This document shows positions 1 to 9,032 of a DNA stretch of 64,000 bases, piece by piece. The notes beneath the pieces are model-generated. The model did not search any database, had not been told where the DNA came from, and saw only the letters and a program-made list of their open reading frames with translations. The translations under genes and the position numbers were made by a program. The stretch lies in NCBI GenBank assembly GCA_964420925.1, contig CAYQVB010000021.1:3860-67859 (forward strand), given 5' to 3'. The first letter of the stretch is position 1; the number at the start of each line of letters is the position of its first letter. Source of the stretch: JAJEAD01 sp964420925. GTDB lineage: Bacteria; Pseudomonadota; Gammaproteobacteria; HK1.

Positions 1-1484
1 ACCTGGTCGCGGTCCCCCTCGCCGGCGGCGAAGCGCAGGTGCTGCATGAAGGTCACGACTTCTACTCGAACCCGGCTCCGAGCCCGGACGGGGAGTGGCT
101 GGCGTGGATGACCTGGGACCACCCCAACATGCCCTGGGACGAGAGCGAGGTGTGGCTCGCCCGCATCGCGGCCGATGGCTCGCTCGGCGAGGCAACGCGC
201 GTCGCGGGCGGCGATGGCATATCCGTGTACCAGCCCGACTGGTCGCCCGACGGCGTGCTGCACCTGGTATGTGATCGCGCCGGCTGGTGGAACCTCTACC
301 GCTGGCGGAACGGTGCCCTGGAGCCGGTGTACGAGGGCGAGGTCGAGATCGCGCACCCCCAGTGGCAGCTCGGCACCGCGACCTATGGGTTCGCCCGGGG
401 CGGAAGCATCGTGTTCAGTTGCTGCGAAGCGGGGCGCTGGCGTCTCGTGCGCCTCGACGACGCCGGCGCAACCCGAGCCCAGCCTTCCTGCGCTCACCTG
501 GAATCCATCGCGGATCTCGCAGTGCACGGCGATACCTGCGCGTTGCTCGCGGGCGCTCCGGATCTGCCCGGGTCGGTGCTGCGGGTGGATATCGCCCGGG
601 ACGAGACGGAGACTCTGCGGCAGTCGTTCCCGCCCTCCCTCGACCCCGCGCACCTCTCGATTCCGCGACGGGTCGACTTCCCCACCGGCGAGGGCGAATG
701 CGCCCACGCCTTCTTCTATCCGCCGGCAAACGCGGATTACGCGGCGCCGGAAGGGGAGACGCCCCCTCTCATCGTGGTCAGCCACGGGGGGCCGACCGGG
801 GCCACCTCCACGACGTTGGACTTGCGCATCCAGTTCTGGACGAGCCGGGGTTTCGCGGTCCTCGACGTCGACTACCGGGGCAGCACCGGCTACGGCCGCG
901 CTTATCGTGACCGGCTCTCGGAGGCCTGGGGCCTCGCCGACGTCGAAGACTGCGTGAAGGGCGCCCTCCACCTGGCGGCGGAAGGCGATGTGGACGGCGA
1001 ACGCCTCGCGATACGTGGCGGCAGCGCGGGCGGATTCACCACCCTGGCCGCGCTCGTGTTTCACGACGTCTTCAAGGCGGGGGCCAGCTACTACGGCATC
1101 AGCGATCTCGAGGCGCTGGCCCGTGACACCCACAAGTTCGAGTCACGCTACCTCGACCGCCTCATCGGCCCCTGGCCGGAGCAGGCCGAGCGCTACCGGG
1201 AGCGCTCTCCTATCCACTCTGCCGAGTGGCTTTCCTGCCCGGTGATCTTCTTCCAGGGACTCGAAGACAAGGTCGTGCCGCCGAACCAGGCCGAGCGCAT
1301 GGTGCAGGTGCTGCGCGAACGCGGTCTCCCCGTGGCCTACCTCGCCTTCGAAGGCGAGCAGCACGGGTTCCGGCGGGCTGGGACCATCGAGGCCACATTG
1401 CAGGCCGAGCTCTCCTTCTACGGGCGGGTCTTCGGCTTCCGCCCCGCGGGAGACCCGCCGGCGCTCGAGATCGAGAATCTCTGA
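1..1484 (+). CDS. S9-family prolyl oligopeptidase / acylaminoacyl-peptidase, 5' end outside window
   Basis: A serine peptidase of the prolyl oligopeptidase family, cleaving short peptides. The reading frame is open to the left edge, so the true start lies upstream; numbering here is from a GTG at 39. The N-terminal part is beta-propeller-like with WSPDG-type repeats (PSPDGEW, PDWSPDG). The C-terminal alpha/beta-hydrolase domain carries the nucleophile motif GGSAGG (Ser near residue 328), an Asp in LEDKVVPP (about 407) and a His in GEQHGF (about 439), so the catalytic triad is complete. No signal peptide can be judged because the N-terminus is missing. It is followed 14 bases later by the beta-keto acid cleavage gene on the same strand and may be cotranscribed with it. 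Family assignment is secure; the substrate is unknown. Confidence 0.9.
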   Translation, partial: LVAVPLAGGEAQVLHEGHDFYSNPAPSPDGEWLAWMTWDHPNMPWDESEVWLARIAADGSLGEATRVAGGDGISVYQPDWSPDGVLHLVCDRAGWWNLYRWRNGALEPVYEGEVEIAHPQWQLGTATYGFARGGSIVFSCCEAGRWRLVRLDDAGATRAQPSCAHLESIADLAVHGDTCALLAGAPDLPGSVLRVDIARDETETLRQSFPPSLDPAHLSIPRRVDFPTGEGECAHAFFYPPANADYAAPEGETPPLIVVSHGGPTGATSTTLDLRIQFWTSRGFAVLDVDYRGSTGYGRAYRDRLSEAWGLADVEDCVKGALHLAAEGDVDGERLAIRGGSAGGFTTLAALVFHDVFKAGASYYGISDLEALARDTHKFESRYLDRLIGPWPEQAERYRERSPIHSAEWLSCPVIFFQGLEDKVVPPNQAERMVQVLRERGLPVAYLAFEGEQHGFRRAGTIEATLQAELSFYGRVFGFRPAGDPPALEIENL

Positions 1485-1498
1485 ATCAGGAGACCCCC

Positions 1499-2398
1499 AT
1501 GGCGCAAGAAGTCATCCTCACCTGCGCGGTCAGCGGCAGCCACGACAACCACCACCGGCACCCCGACTTTCCCATCACCCCGAAGCAGATCGCGCAGGCC
1601 TGCCTCGACGCGCGCAGCGCCGGCGCCGCCGCGGTCCACATCCACGTACGGGATCCCGAGACCGGCATCCATTCCGGCGATCCCGAGCTCTTCCGGGAGG
1701 TGGTCGGGCGCATCCGGGACAGCGGCAGCGACGTCATCATCAATCTCACCACCGGCTGGGGAGCGCGCTACGTGCCCGATGAGGACGACCCCACGGTGCC
1801 CGCGGATGGCACCACCCTCACCACCCCGAAGCGCCGCATGCGCCACATCGAGGAGCTTCGCCCCGACATCTGCACTCTGGACGTCGCCACCTTCAACTTC
1901 GGCGAGCAGGTGTTCATGAACACCCCCGCCCATCTGCGGGTCATGGCCGGCATCGCGAAGGAGATCGGAGTGAAACCGGAGATCGAGTGCTTCGAGCCCG
2001 GTCACGTGGTGCTGGCGCGTCAGCTCATCGACGAGGGAATGATCGAGGATCCGCCGATGTTCCAGCTCTGCCTCGGCATCCGCTACGCCTCGCCCGCCAC
2101 CCCGGAAGCGATGTCCTTCATGCGCAGCCTCCTGCCCGAGGGCGCGCGTTGGGCGGCGTTCGGAATCTCGCGCTTCGAGTTCCCGATGGTAGCGCAGGCG
2201 GTGACCCTGGGTGGCCACACCCGCGTCGGGCTCGAGGACAACCTCTATCTCTCCAGGGGCGTGTTCGCTTCCAACGGCGACCTCGTGGAGAAGGCGGTGC
2301 GCATCATCCGCGAGCTCGGCGCCGACGTGGTCGAGCCCGCCCGCGCGGCCGAGATCCTCGAGCTCCCGCCGCGGGGCCAGACTCCGCCGCCGGTCTGA
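1499..2398 (+). CDS. beta-keto acid cleavage enzyme (BKACE, DUF849 / Kce family)
   Basis: A 299-residue TIM-barrel metalloenzyme of the family that condenses a beta-keto acid with acetyl-CoA, giving acetoacetate and a new acyl-CoA; the founding member is 3-keto-5-aminohexanoate cleavage enzyme. Expected zinc ligands are visible in HIHVRDP near residue 46 and in GGHTRVG near 240. Other family marks are the N-terminal TCAVSGSH and the TTGWG loop. The ATG is preceded by AGGAG at good spacing. The gene follows the S9 peptidase closely. The natural keto acid cannot be read from sequence; carnitine-derived and amino-acid-derived keto acids are known substrates in the family. Confidence 0.88.
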   Translation: MAQEVILTCAVSGSHDNHHRHPDFPITPKQIAQACLDARSAGAAAVHIHVRDPETGIHSGDPELFREVVGRIRDSGSDVIINLTTGWGARYVPDEDDPTVPADGTTLTTPKRRMRHIEELRPDICTLDVATFNFGEQVFMNTPAHLRVMAGIAKEIGVKPEIECFEPGHVVLARQLIDEGMIEDPPMFQLCLGIRYASPATPEAMSFMRSLLPEGARWAAFGISRFEFPMVAQAVTLGGHTRVGLEDNLYLSRGVFASNGDLVEKAVRIIRELGADVVEPARAAEILELPPRGQTPPPV

Positions 2399-2573
2399 GC
2401 GGGACGAAGCTTCTCCTCGCCTCTGCGTGGCCAGGTCGGCCGGCGCGCCGCTCGACGGTCAACCCCCTGCGGACGGATGGCCCCGCCTGCAGAGGCTCTT
2501 CGATCACAGGCACGCCCGCGCAGTGGTGGTCGGCATCCGCGTTGATGGTGCGGTGCCCACGGAAGGAGCCCGG

Positions 2574-4061
2574 TCAGTGAACGACCCGCGCCGCGGACAG
2601 GCTGTACTTGCGCAGGACGCGTTCCGTTGCCTGGTCGAGGTCCGCACTGTCCAGCACCAGTCGGATCGGGCCGCGCTCGGGCAGGAGATCGATGACGTGA
2701 AAGCCCGCTTGCGGGCTTTGTAGAGCCGTTTCAAGGTCGCGCAGGTTGGCGACGGATTGCCCGTTGATCCGATCGACGATGCGGAAGGCGAATTCCCGGT
2801 AGCCGAGATTGAAGGGATCGGGCAGCACCTGGGAGAGCATCACCAGGTGTCGCCGTTCGGAATGGGGTGACTGGTGGAGATAGTGGCGCAGCCGGAAGGG
2901 TGCCGACTTGCGCCACTCCGGGCCCCAACTGCGAAGGTAATCGGTGGTCAACGGCTGGAAGACGAGCCCGCCGGCGACCACGTACTCCGGGCGCCGGTCG
3001 AAAACCCGATCCGGCACCAGCGCGTCCGCGTAGTACGCCGGCGGCAGGGGCAGCGCGATGGACATGGTCTGTCCGTCGCGCCAGACCTCGAAGGTCGACG
3101 AGTCACCCGCGAACTTCCCTCGGGTCGAGAGATTTCCGAAAGGCAGATAACCATACAACGGGTCGAGGTAGTTGCCGTCGCTCTCGATCTCGAATGCGTC
3201 GATGGAAAGGATGACGTCGCGCGAGCGGAGATGCTCCGCGAACGGCGAAAGGGCGGGGACCGCCGTGACCACGACCCCGCGCGGGGCGCCGGGGAGCCCG
3301 AGATACTCGGTGGTGGCCGGGTTCTGCGTGCCCTGCCAGGTGAAAGGGTACCGGCCGAGCGAGGCCTGCGGGTCGTGGCGCTTGCGCGCGAGCAACCCGG
3401 CGACGAGGGGAGCGGGAATCACCGAGAGCAGCTTTCCGTCGTGGCCGGCGCCGAGCCCGATCACCTCGTTTCCGGCCACCACGATCTGCGACGCAGCCTC
3501 GTCGCCAGCGTCCGCTTCGCCGGGTCCGCCATCCGCGGCGTCCAACCCTGCCTCCGAAGCGACCTCCAGCATCAGGTGCTGCACCATCCGTTGCGGATCG
3601 CGCGGGACGTGGACGCGCCGCAGGGTGCCGGGTGCCGACACCACCCGCCCATCGAGGAAGTGCCAGATCTGCACCGGTCCGCTCTCGGGAACTCGTCGAG
3701 CAAGCGGAGCGGCAGGGGCCGCCGGCCACGCTTCTTCCTCCCCTGCCGACAGCACCGCGAGGTTCGCGTAGGGGTCAATCCACTCGACGCCTGCGAGCCG
3801 CCAGCGCCCATCCCCCTCGCGGCGCACCCGCAGCAGGGTGGCGTGGTCCAGCCCTCCGGCGGTCGTCAGCAGCTTCCCGTCCTCGACCACGAGCCCGTTC
3901 TTCAGCACGGTCCGGGAAGTGCTCGACCACGGCTGGTAGTGCGAGTAGCGCACCGCAGTGGCCTCGATCCACACCATCGACTGCTTCCAGTCCGCGGCGT
4001 AGACCGGCCCCGTCGCGAGGAGAGCTGCGAGCACGCCGGCGATAATCGTTGTGCGATTCAC
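2574..4061 (-). CDS. secreted HtrA/Deg-like pseudoprotease (catalytic triad lost)
   Basis: A 495-residue protein with a clear signal peptide (residues 1-22, ending VYA). It aligns end to end with the active protease encoded just upstream: a trypsin-like N-terminal half, a PDZ region, and a C-terminal Deg-type PDZ region with the shared pattern VDRINGQSV. All three catalytic positions are lost. The His-containing TNAHVV of the neighbour is LTTAGG here (around residue 66), the Asp of DADLAVL is Asn100 in YANLAVL, and no GSSGGP motif exists. It starts with GTG inside the stop of the upstream gene (GTGA overlap), which implies coupled translation. A regulatory, scaffolding or substrate-binding role beside its active paralogue is an inference. 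Confidence 0.8.
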   Translation of the reverse strand: MNRTTIIAGVLAALLATGPVYAADWKQSMVWIEATAVRYSHYQPWSSTSRTVLKNGLVVEDGKLLTTAGGLDHATLLRVRREGDGRWRLAGVEWIDPYANLAVLSAGEEEAWPAAPAAPLARRVPESGPVQIWHFLDGRVVSAPGTLRRVHVPRDPQRMVQHLMLEVASEAGLDAADGGPGEADAGDEAASQIVVAGNEVIGLGAGHDGKLLSVIPAPLVAGLLARKRHDPQASLGRYPFTWQGTQNPATTEYLGLPGAPRGVVVTAVPALSPFAEHLRSRDVILSIDAFEIESDGNYLDPLYGYLPFGNLSTRGKFAGDSSTFEVWRDGQTMSIALPLPPAYYADALVPDRVFDRRPEYVVAGGLVFQPLTTDYLRSWGPEWRKSAPFRLRHYLHQSPHSERRHLVMLSQVLPDPFNLGYREFAFRIVDRINGQSVANLRDLETALQSPQAGFHVIDLLPERGPIRLVLDSADLDQATERVLRKYSLSAARVVH

Positions 4062-5611
4062 AGCCGCCGGTCCGGAGCGAGCCCGTAGGCACTCGCGATC
4101 TCCGAGTGGGCGGCCTCCGCCTCCTCCCGGTCGACGACCGCGAACTGGCCGCTGTCCGAGAACTCGATGACGTGGAAGGGTCCGGCCGCCGCGTCGAAAG
4201 CGCGTGGCAGATCTCCGAGGCTCTCGATGCGTACCCCGTTGATGCGATCGACGACACTCTTCTGGTGGAGCTTCAGGTCCGCGTTCACGGGGTGGGGCAG
4301 CACCCGGTCGAGCACGACGCTCTCCTGCCGGCGTTCCTCCGGATGCTCGTAGGGGTGGTAGTACAGCGCGTGGTGCAGGTGCGGATGCTCGAGCGCGCTC
4401 TGTCCTCCTTCGCTGATCGCTGCGAGGTAGTCGGCACTGAGCGGCAGGAACACCAGCCCCGCATACGCGAAGTAGCGCGGATGCAGATCGTACTGCGTGC
4501 CCTCGGCACGGTCCGCGGTGTAGACGTGGACCGGTAGATCGATCTCGATCCGCTCTCCGTTGCGGAAGAGCTCAACGCGCACCGCGTCGCCGGCCTGCAC
4601 GGCATCGAACACGGTTCCCGCATGCACCCGGTTGCCTTGGTAGAGCACGGTGCCGTCGCTGGCGACGGCGTGGCCGTCGACCGAGAGGAGGACGTCGTCC
4701 ACGCGAAGCAGCGCCTCGGTGGACGGCACATTCAGAATGTGGTCGATGCGCCCCCCCTGCCCATCGAGCTCCTCCGGCAACCCGAGATAGCGGCGGTACG
4801 CGTCGTTCTCGAGCCGGGAGAGCATGATTCCCGCGTCCGGAAAGCCGTCATAGCGTCCGTCCTCGATGTCTTCGAGCACGTGCCGCACGAGCAGAGTCGG
4901 GATGAAGTAGCCGGTGTTCTCGAGCCGGGTGCGGTTCTGGAATGCCACTCCCACCACCAGGTCGTCCTGCATCACGGGGCCACCGCTGCTTCCCGGATTG
5001 ATCGCCGCATCGGTCTGCACGGCCAGGAAGGTGCGGTTGCCGATATGGGCGTAGGGCTGGCTCTCGATGCGCGATACGACCCCTCGCGTGAAGGAGATCT
5101 GATCGCCGCCGGCAGGGTACCCCACGGTGGTGACGATGGAGCGCACCTCGGGCAGCCCTCCCAGGCGCAGCGGCTCGATGCCGGCGAAGAACTCCGGATC
5201 CTCCACTTCGAGCACCGCCAGATCGGCGTCATGGGCGATGTAGCGGGCGTGGGCGACATGGGACCGGGAACGCTGGTAGCCCCGGACGAGGATCTCCTTG
5301 GCCCAGCTCACGACGTGCGCGTTGGTGAGAATTCGCTGCCCCGGGATGACGAAGCCAGTGCCCGTCGATCCGCCCACGTGGCCCGAGCGCCACGGCTCGT
5401 CCCAGTGCGGGCGCTGCTTGAAGGTGGTGATGTGCACCACGGCGGTCTCGGGCGGGGCCGCAGATACGAGAGGGGGAAAAGCCGCAATCGATGCGATTGC
5501 GAGGATGTGCCCCAGAACTCGGAGCAGGCGGCGGCATGCGGGGTGCGCGCCGCGAACACCTGCTCCGATGGCCGCCGCCTCGGAACGGAAGATGGATACA
5601 ACGCGCTTCAC
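4058..5611 (-). CDS. periplasmic HtrA/Deg-like serine protease with PDZ domains
   Basis: A 517-residue trypsin-fold protease. From the GTG start, the triad is His99 (TNAHVV), Asp130 (HDADLAVL) and Ser209 (NPGSSGGP), all intact. A signal sequence ends around VSA after an extended N-region. Two PDZ-like segments follow the protease domain, the last with the Deg9/10-type pattern VDRINGVRIE. I chose the GTG at 5611 because it overlaps the stop of the M16 gene as GTGA; the longer frame from 5656 would run 49 bases into that gene. It is the middle gene of a three-gene minus-strand operon. The expected job is degradation of damaged exported proteins. Confidence 0.87.
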   Translation of the reverse strand: MKRVVSIFRSEAAAIGAGVRGAHPACRRLLRVLGHILAIASIAAFPPLVSAAPPETAVVHITTFKQRPHWDEPWRSGHVGGSTGTGFVIPGQRILTNAHVVSWAKEILVRGYQRSRSHVAHARYIAHDADLAVLEVEDPEFFAGIEPLRLGGLPEVRSIVTTVGYPAGGDQISFTRGVVSRIESQPYAHIGNRTFLAVQTDAAINPGSSGGPVMQDDLVVGVAFQNRTRLENTGYFIPTLLVRHVLEDIEDGRYDGFPDAGIMLSRLENDAYRRYLGLPEELDGQGGRIDHILNVPSTEALLRVDDVLLSVDGHAVASDGTVLYQGNRVHAGTVFDAVQAGDAVRVELFRNGERIEIDLPVHVYTADRAEGTQYDLHPRYFAYAGLVFLPLSADYLAAISEGGQSALEHPHLHHALYYHPYEHPEERRQESVVLDRVLPHPVNADLKLHQKSVVDRINGVRIESLGDLPRAFDAAAGPFHVIEFSDSGQFAVVDREEAEAAHSEIASAYGLAPDRRL

Positions 5612-8550
5612 ACCCGGCTCCACGGAATGCCAAGCCGGTCGAGCTCTCCTTCGCATCCGGCTGCCGCGAGCACCCCCACCCGTCCCCGCTCCGGGTGAAG
5701 GTATCGCCGCGCCGTCTCCCGCACCGCTTCCGCGCTGGTGTCCAGCATCGCGTCGTGCCGACGCCGCACGCCTTCCGGGTCGTGGCCCTGGAGCTCGTCG
5801 AGGTAGCGTTCCAATGCCTCGATCTGGAAGACTCGGGGTCGATCGAGCTCGCGCACCGCCCGCAGGATGGCCTCTTCCAGGCGCCCGCGGGCGGGTGGAC
5901 GACGGCGCAGCGACTCGCTCGCGCGATCGAAGTCGTCCAGCGTCTCCGCCAGTCGCGGATCGCGGTACGAAAACAGGCGAAGCGTCGCGCTCCGCTCACA
6001 GTAACGCGCCCCCGCACCGTACGCGCCGCCCTCTTCGCGGATCGCGCGCGTCAGCAGGTCGCCGCCGAGCAGGGCAGCGAGCACGCCGAGCGGCGCGGCA
6101 TCCGGGTGGTCGGCGCCCACCGCGGGGTACACCTTTGCACAGTAGTTCACCGTTCCCCCCAGGACCCATGCCGCGGAGGGTGGCGCACGGCGCGGGCCGC
6201 ACTTTCGTCCGGGGGACGCCAGCGACTCGGGAGCGGAGCGCTCGCGCCATCTCCGGCGCGGGTCGGCGGCGCCGCGTCCGTTCTCGTCGCGCACGATCTG
6301 GAGCCGGCACGGCGATGTGGCGAGGGCGCGGTGGACCCGGTGCAGCCGTTCCCGAAGCGCCTCGCCGTCCGCATCTCCCCGCGAGACGCAGGCGAGAGCT
6401 TTCGCCGCGCTCGGGCCCCGCCAGCGTTCCTCGAGCGCGTTCCAGGGGCCGAGCTGCGCCGCCGCGAGGCGCTCGGCGTGCAGGTGACCAGTACGGGCGA
6501 GCGCCGCCGTCGAACGCAGCGCGGCCCTTGCCGCGATGTCCCGCGTGCCCGAATCGAAACGGACCTCGAGATGGGCGTCCGCGAGCGCATCGATGAGCTC
6601 CGCCTCGTCCGCGGCGCGCGCCCGCGCCGACAGCATGAATACCGCTCGCGAAGCGGAATCCGGCGCCTCCGGGCATCGGCCATGTCGGGCGAGAAGCACG
6701 GGTTCGGCCGAGATGCGATCGCACACTCTAGCCAGGTGGGCCCGGGTGCGGGCAGCGTCTCGGTCGCCGTGGCCCGACTCCGGCAGAATCTCGGCGATGA
6801 GTCCCAAGTCGTCCAGACAACGGGAAGCGATCCCGTTCGCGTCGACGGCAAGGCGGACGTAGACCAGTCCGCCGGTGGCGCCGCTGCTGATCCATACCCT
6901 CGGACTGCCGCGAGAATGGGCGGTGAGAGGAACACGCGGGCGTGCCGGTCCGATTGCGTCGAGGCCGAGCCTCGGCAGCGAGGATTCACCGGCGCGCGAG
7001 CGCTGTCCCGTCCCGGGAGCGGCCTTTCCGGTGACGCCACCCGGATCGGCACAGCGCGCTGACGGGACGCTGCGTCGGAGCATTGCGCGATCCTCCTCCT
7101 CGAGACGGCGCGCCGCAGCAGGGTCGGGAATCGCGGTCACCGACACCCTCTCGGGATTCTCGACGAGCTCCCGGCGGACGAGCTCCGCGGTGTCCCGGCG
7201 CGATTGGAGCCGGTCGCGCAGGTTCGCGAGCGTCGCGGCGGCGTCGAGCGCGGCGGCAGGCTCTCCGCCGTACAAGGCGGCGGGAAGAAGCCGGACCAGG
7301 TGCTTGAGAGGGGAAGGGTAACGCCGGTCGTGCTGCTCGCGGAGTTCGCGCTCGAGCGCCGCGCTTGCGGCGTCCACATCACCACCCGCAAACCCTTCCC
7401 GGGAGGCGTGCTCGAGCGCCGCGAGCACGCGGGCCTCCAGGTCCTTCGCATCACGCGGGTCGCAACCGATCGCGCCACACTGCAACACGAGCCGACTCCG
7501 AGTCTCCTGGACACCGTTGGACGAGAGCGCCACCGCCGGGATGCCGGGCGCTTCGAGCGCGACGCGCAACGGGGCCCCTCCCTGTTCCAGGAGCAAACGG
7601 GAGAGCAGTCGGGCGCGGGCGAGCGCCTGCGGATCCGCGCTCTCGCCGAGGCGCCACGCGAGAGCCACCCCGGTTCCGCTTCGAGCGTCCGCACCCGAAC
7701 CCTGGGGGGGATAACGCACCACGGATCGGGACGGCCGCACGAGCGGGGAGACCTTGACCGGCGGAGGAGGCGTGAAAGGTACGGGGAAGCGAGCCAGCAC
7801 ATCGTCCTGCAGCCGTTCCTGCAACCAATGCGCTTCGAAAGGGCCTGCACTCAGGAACACAGCGTTGCCGGGGTGGTAGTGCCGGCGGTGATAGCGCAAC
7901 AACGCCTCGTACTCGAGAGACGGAATCCGCCAGGGATCCCCCCCCGCGTTGAAGCGGTATGCGCTCTTCGGGAACAGAGCCCGGTTCAAAGCCTGCTGGA
8001 GTTGCGCCTCGGGCTCGCCCATCGCTCCACGCATTTCGCTCAGCACGACGCCGCGACGCATCGGCACCGGCTCCCCCTCTCCCATCTCCTCGAAATTCAC
8101 ATGGCTGCCCTCGCGGTGAAAGTCTCGCCGGTCGAGACGGGGAAAGAAGGCGGCGTCCAGATAGACCGAAAGCAGGTTGCCGTAGTCGGCGAGGTTGCGG
8201 GTTGCGAAGTGGAAAGCGGTGCAGTCCTCTCGGGTCAACGCGTTCATCGCGGTTCCGAGGGTGCGGCCCAGCATCGCGAAGAAGGCTCGCCGGCACGGGT
8301 AGCGCTCGCTGCCGCACATCACCAGGTGCTCGAGTACGTGGGTGAGGCCGCTCGAGTCCGGGGCGGGGGTCCGGAAGGCCATGAGGAAGGCGCAGTCCTC
8401 GCCGGACGTGGCGAGATGCAGGTGCTGCGCACCGGTGGATCGATGCACGTGGCACTCGAGGTGGGCGCCCGCGGCACGGATTCGGGTGCGGCTGCCGCAC
8501 TCGAAGCCCGATCCCGCGGCGCGGTCCATGCCCTCCGGGCGATTGATCAT
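5608..8550 (-). CDS. M16 family zinc metallopeptidase, PreP/Cym1-like
   Basis: A 980-residue inverzincin peptidase. The zinc motif HVLEH lies at residues 71-75 in the context GLTHVLEHLVMCGS, typical of presequence-protease (M16C) members, with the distal Glu probably in LSEMRG near residue 170. Length matches PreP (about 1,000 residues), whose two halves form a closed chamber for unfolded peptides. No clear signal peptide is seen, so a cytoplasmic location is likely. It is the first gene of the proteolysis operon, with a GTGA overlap into the HtrA gene. The start at 8550 is the longest option; an internal ATG seven codons later is possible. The middle of the protein is poorly conserved. Confidence 0.85.
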   Translation of the reverse strand: MINRPEGMDRAAGSGFECGSRTRIRAAGAHLECHVHRSTGAQHLHLATSGEDCAFLMAFRTPAPDSSGLTHVLEHLVMCGSERYPCRRAFFAMLGRTLGTAMNALTREDCTAFHFATRNLADYGNLLSVYLDAAFFPRLDRRDFHREGSHVNFEEMGEGEPVPMRRGVVLSEMRGAMGEPEAQLQQALNRALFPKSAYRFNAGGDPWRIPSLEYEALLRYHRRHYHPGNAVFLSAGPFEAHWLQERLQDDVLARFPVPFTPPPPVKVSPLVRPSRSVVRYPPQGSGADARSGTGVALAWRLGESADPQALARARLLSRLLLEQGGAPLRVALEAPGIPAVALSSNGVQETRSRLVLQCGAIGCDPRDAKDLEARVLAALEHASREGFAGGDVDAASAALERELREQHDRRYPSPLKHLVRLLPAALYGGEPAAALDAAATLANLRDRLQSRRDTAELVRRELVENPERVSVTAIPDPAAARRLEEEDRAMLRRSVPSARCADPGGVTGKAAPGTGQRSRAGESSLPRLGLDAIGPARPRVPLTAHSRGSPRVWISSGATGGLVYVRLAVDANGIASRCLDDLGLIAEILPESGHGDRDAARTRAHLARVCDRISAEPVLLARHGRCPEAPDSASRAVFMLSARARAADEAELIDALADAHLEVRFDSGTRDIAARAALRSTAALARTGHLHAERLAAAQLGPWNALEERWRGPSAAKALACVSRGDADGEALRERLHRVHRALATSPCRLQIVRDENGRGAADPRRRWRERSAPESLASPGRKCGPRRAPPSAAWVLGGTVNYCAKVYPAVGADHPDAAPLGVLAALLGGDLLTRAIREEGGAYGAGARYCERSATLRLFSYRDPRLAETLDDFDRASESLRRRPPARGRLEEAILRAVRELDRPRVFQIEALERYLDELQGHDPEGVRRRHDAMLDTSAEAVRETARRYLHPERGRVGVLAAAGCEGELDRLGIPWSRV

Positions 8551-8832
8551 TCGGGAGCTTCAAGTTCGGACGGGGTTCGCGTCAGTGTAGCGGCGATTCC
8601 GCAGGGGGAGCCAGAGCAGGGAAGCGCGGTGGAGAGGGGATTGACATGCGCCCGGGGGACGGCCATGGTGCGCAGCGACCGTCGCGGGGCGGGGTCCGGG
8701 AGTCGCTCAGGCTCGCGGAGTTCAGGGTGAGGGTGGTACATTCCGGACTTCCGGTGTACTCTCTCCCACCCCGAGAGTCACCTGCTCGGCCAGACAGTTC
8801 CCGATTCACCTTACAAACCGGAGAGAACAACG

Positions 8833-8904
8833 ATGTGGGTCAAGCCTGAATTCACCGAGATGCGTTTCGGCTTCGAAATCACGATGTATATCGGCAACCG
8901 CTGA
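8833..8904 (+). CDS. pqqA: PQQ precursor peptide PqqA
   Basis: A 23-residue peptide whose Glu15 and Tyr19 are joined and excised to build pyrroloquinoline quinone. The sequence contains the PqqA core FGFEITMY and ends IGNR before tandem TGA and TAA stops. Glu and Tyr sit at exactly the positions of known precursors (E-x3-Y). AGAGA lies just upstream of the ATG. pqqE, encoding the enzyme that cross-links these residues, follows on the same strand after 128 bases. The upstream 280 bases carry a TTGACA at 8641 but no convincing -10 at normal spacing. Confidence 0.95.
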   Translation: MWVKPEFTEMRFGFEITMYIGNR

Positions 8905-9032
8905 TAACACCACGCTGTTCAGGGGCGTCCCCGGGTTCTCCGGGCGTCCCGGACCGCAGCGGCAGTCACGCCTTGCGGCCCTTCCCCCGGTGCCCGGGCA
9001 CGGCAGTGCCTTGAGCGCATCGGGGTAGTCTT

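Noticed and set aside
5612..5656. Longer start for the HtrA-like protease
   Set aside because: It would overlap the M16 gene by 49 bases, whereas the GTG at 5611 gives a GTGA overlap identical in form to that at the next junction.
8641..8670. Sigma70 promoter for pqqA (TTGACA at 8641)
   Set aside because: No acceptable -10 hexamer lies 16-18 bases downstream, and it is 190 bases from pqqA.
7204..8730. 508-codon plus-strand frame opposite the M16 peptidase gene
   Set aside because: No recognisable domain; the minus strand has a clear HVLEH metallopeptidase through the same bases.
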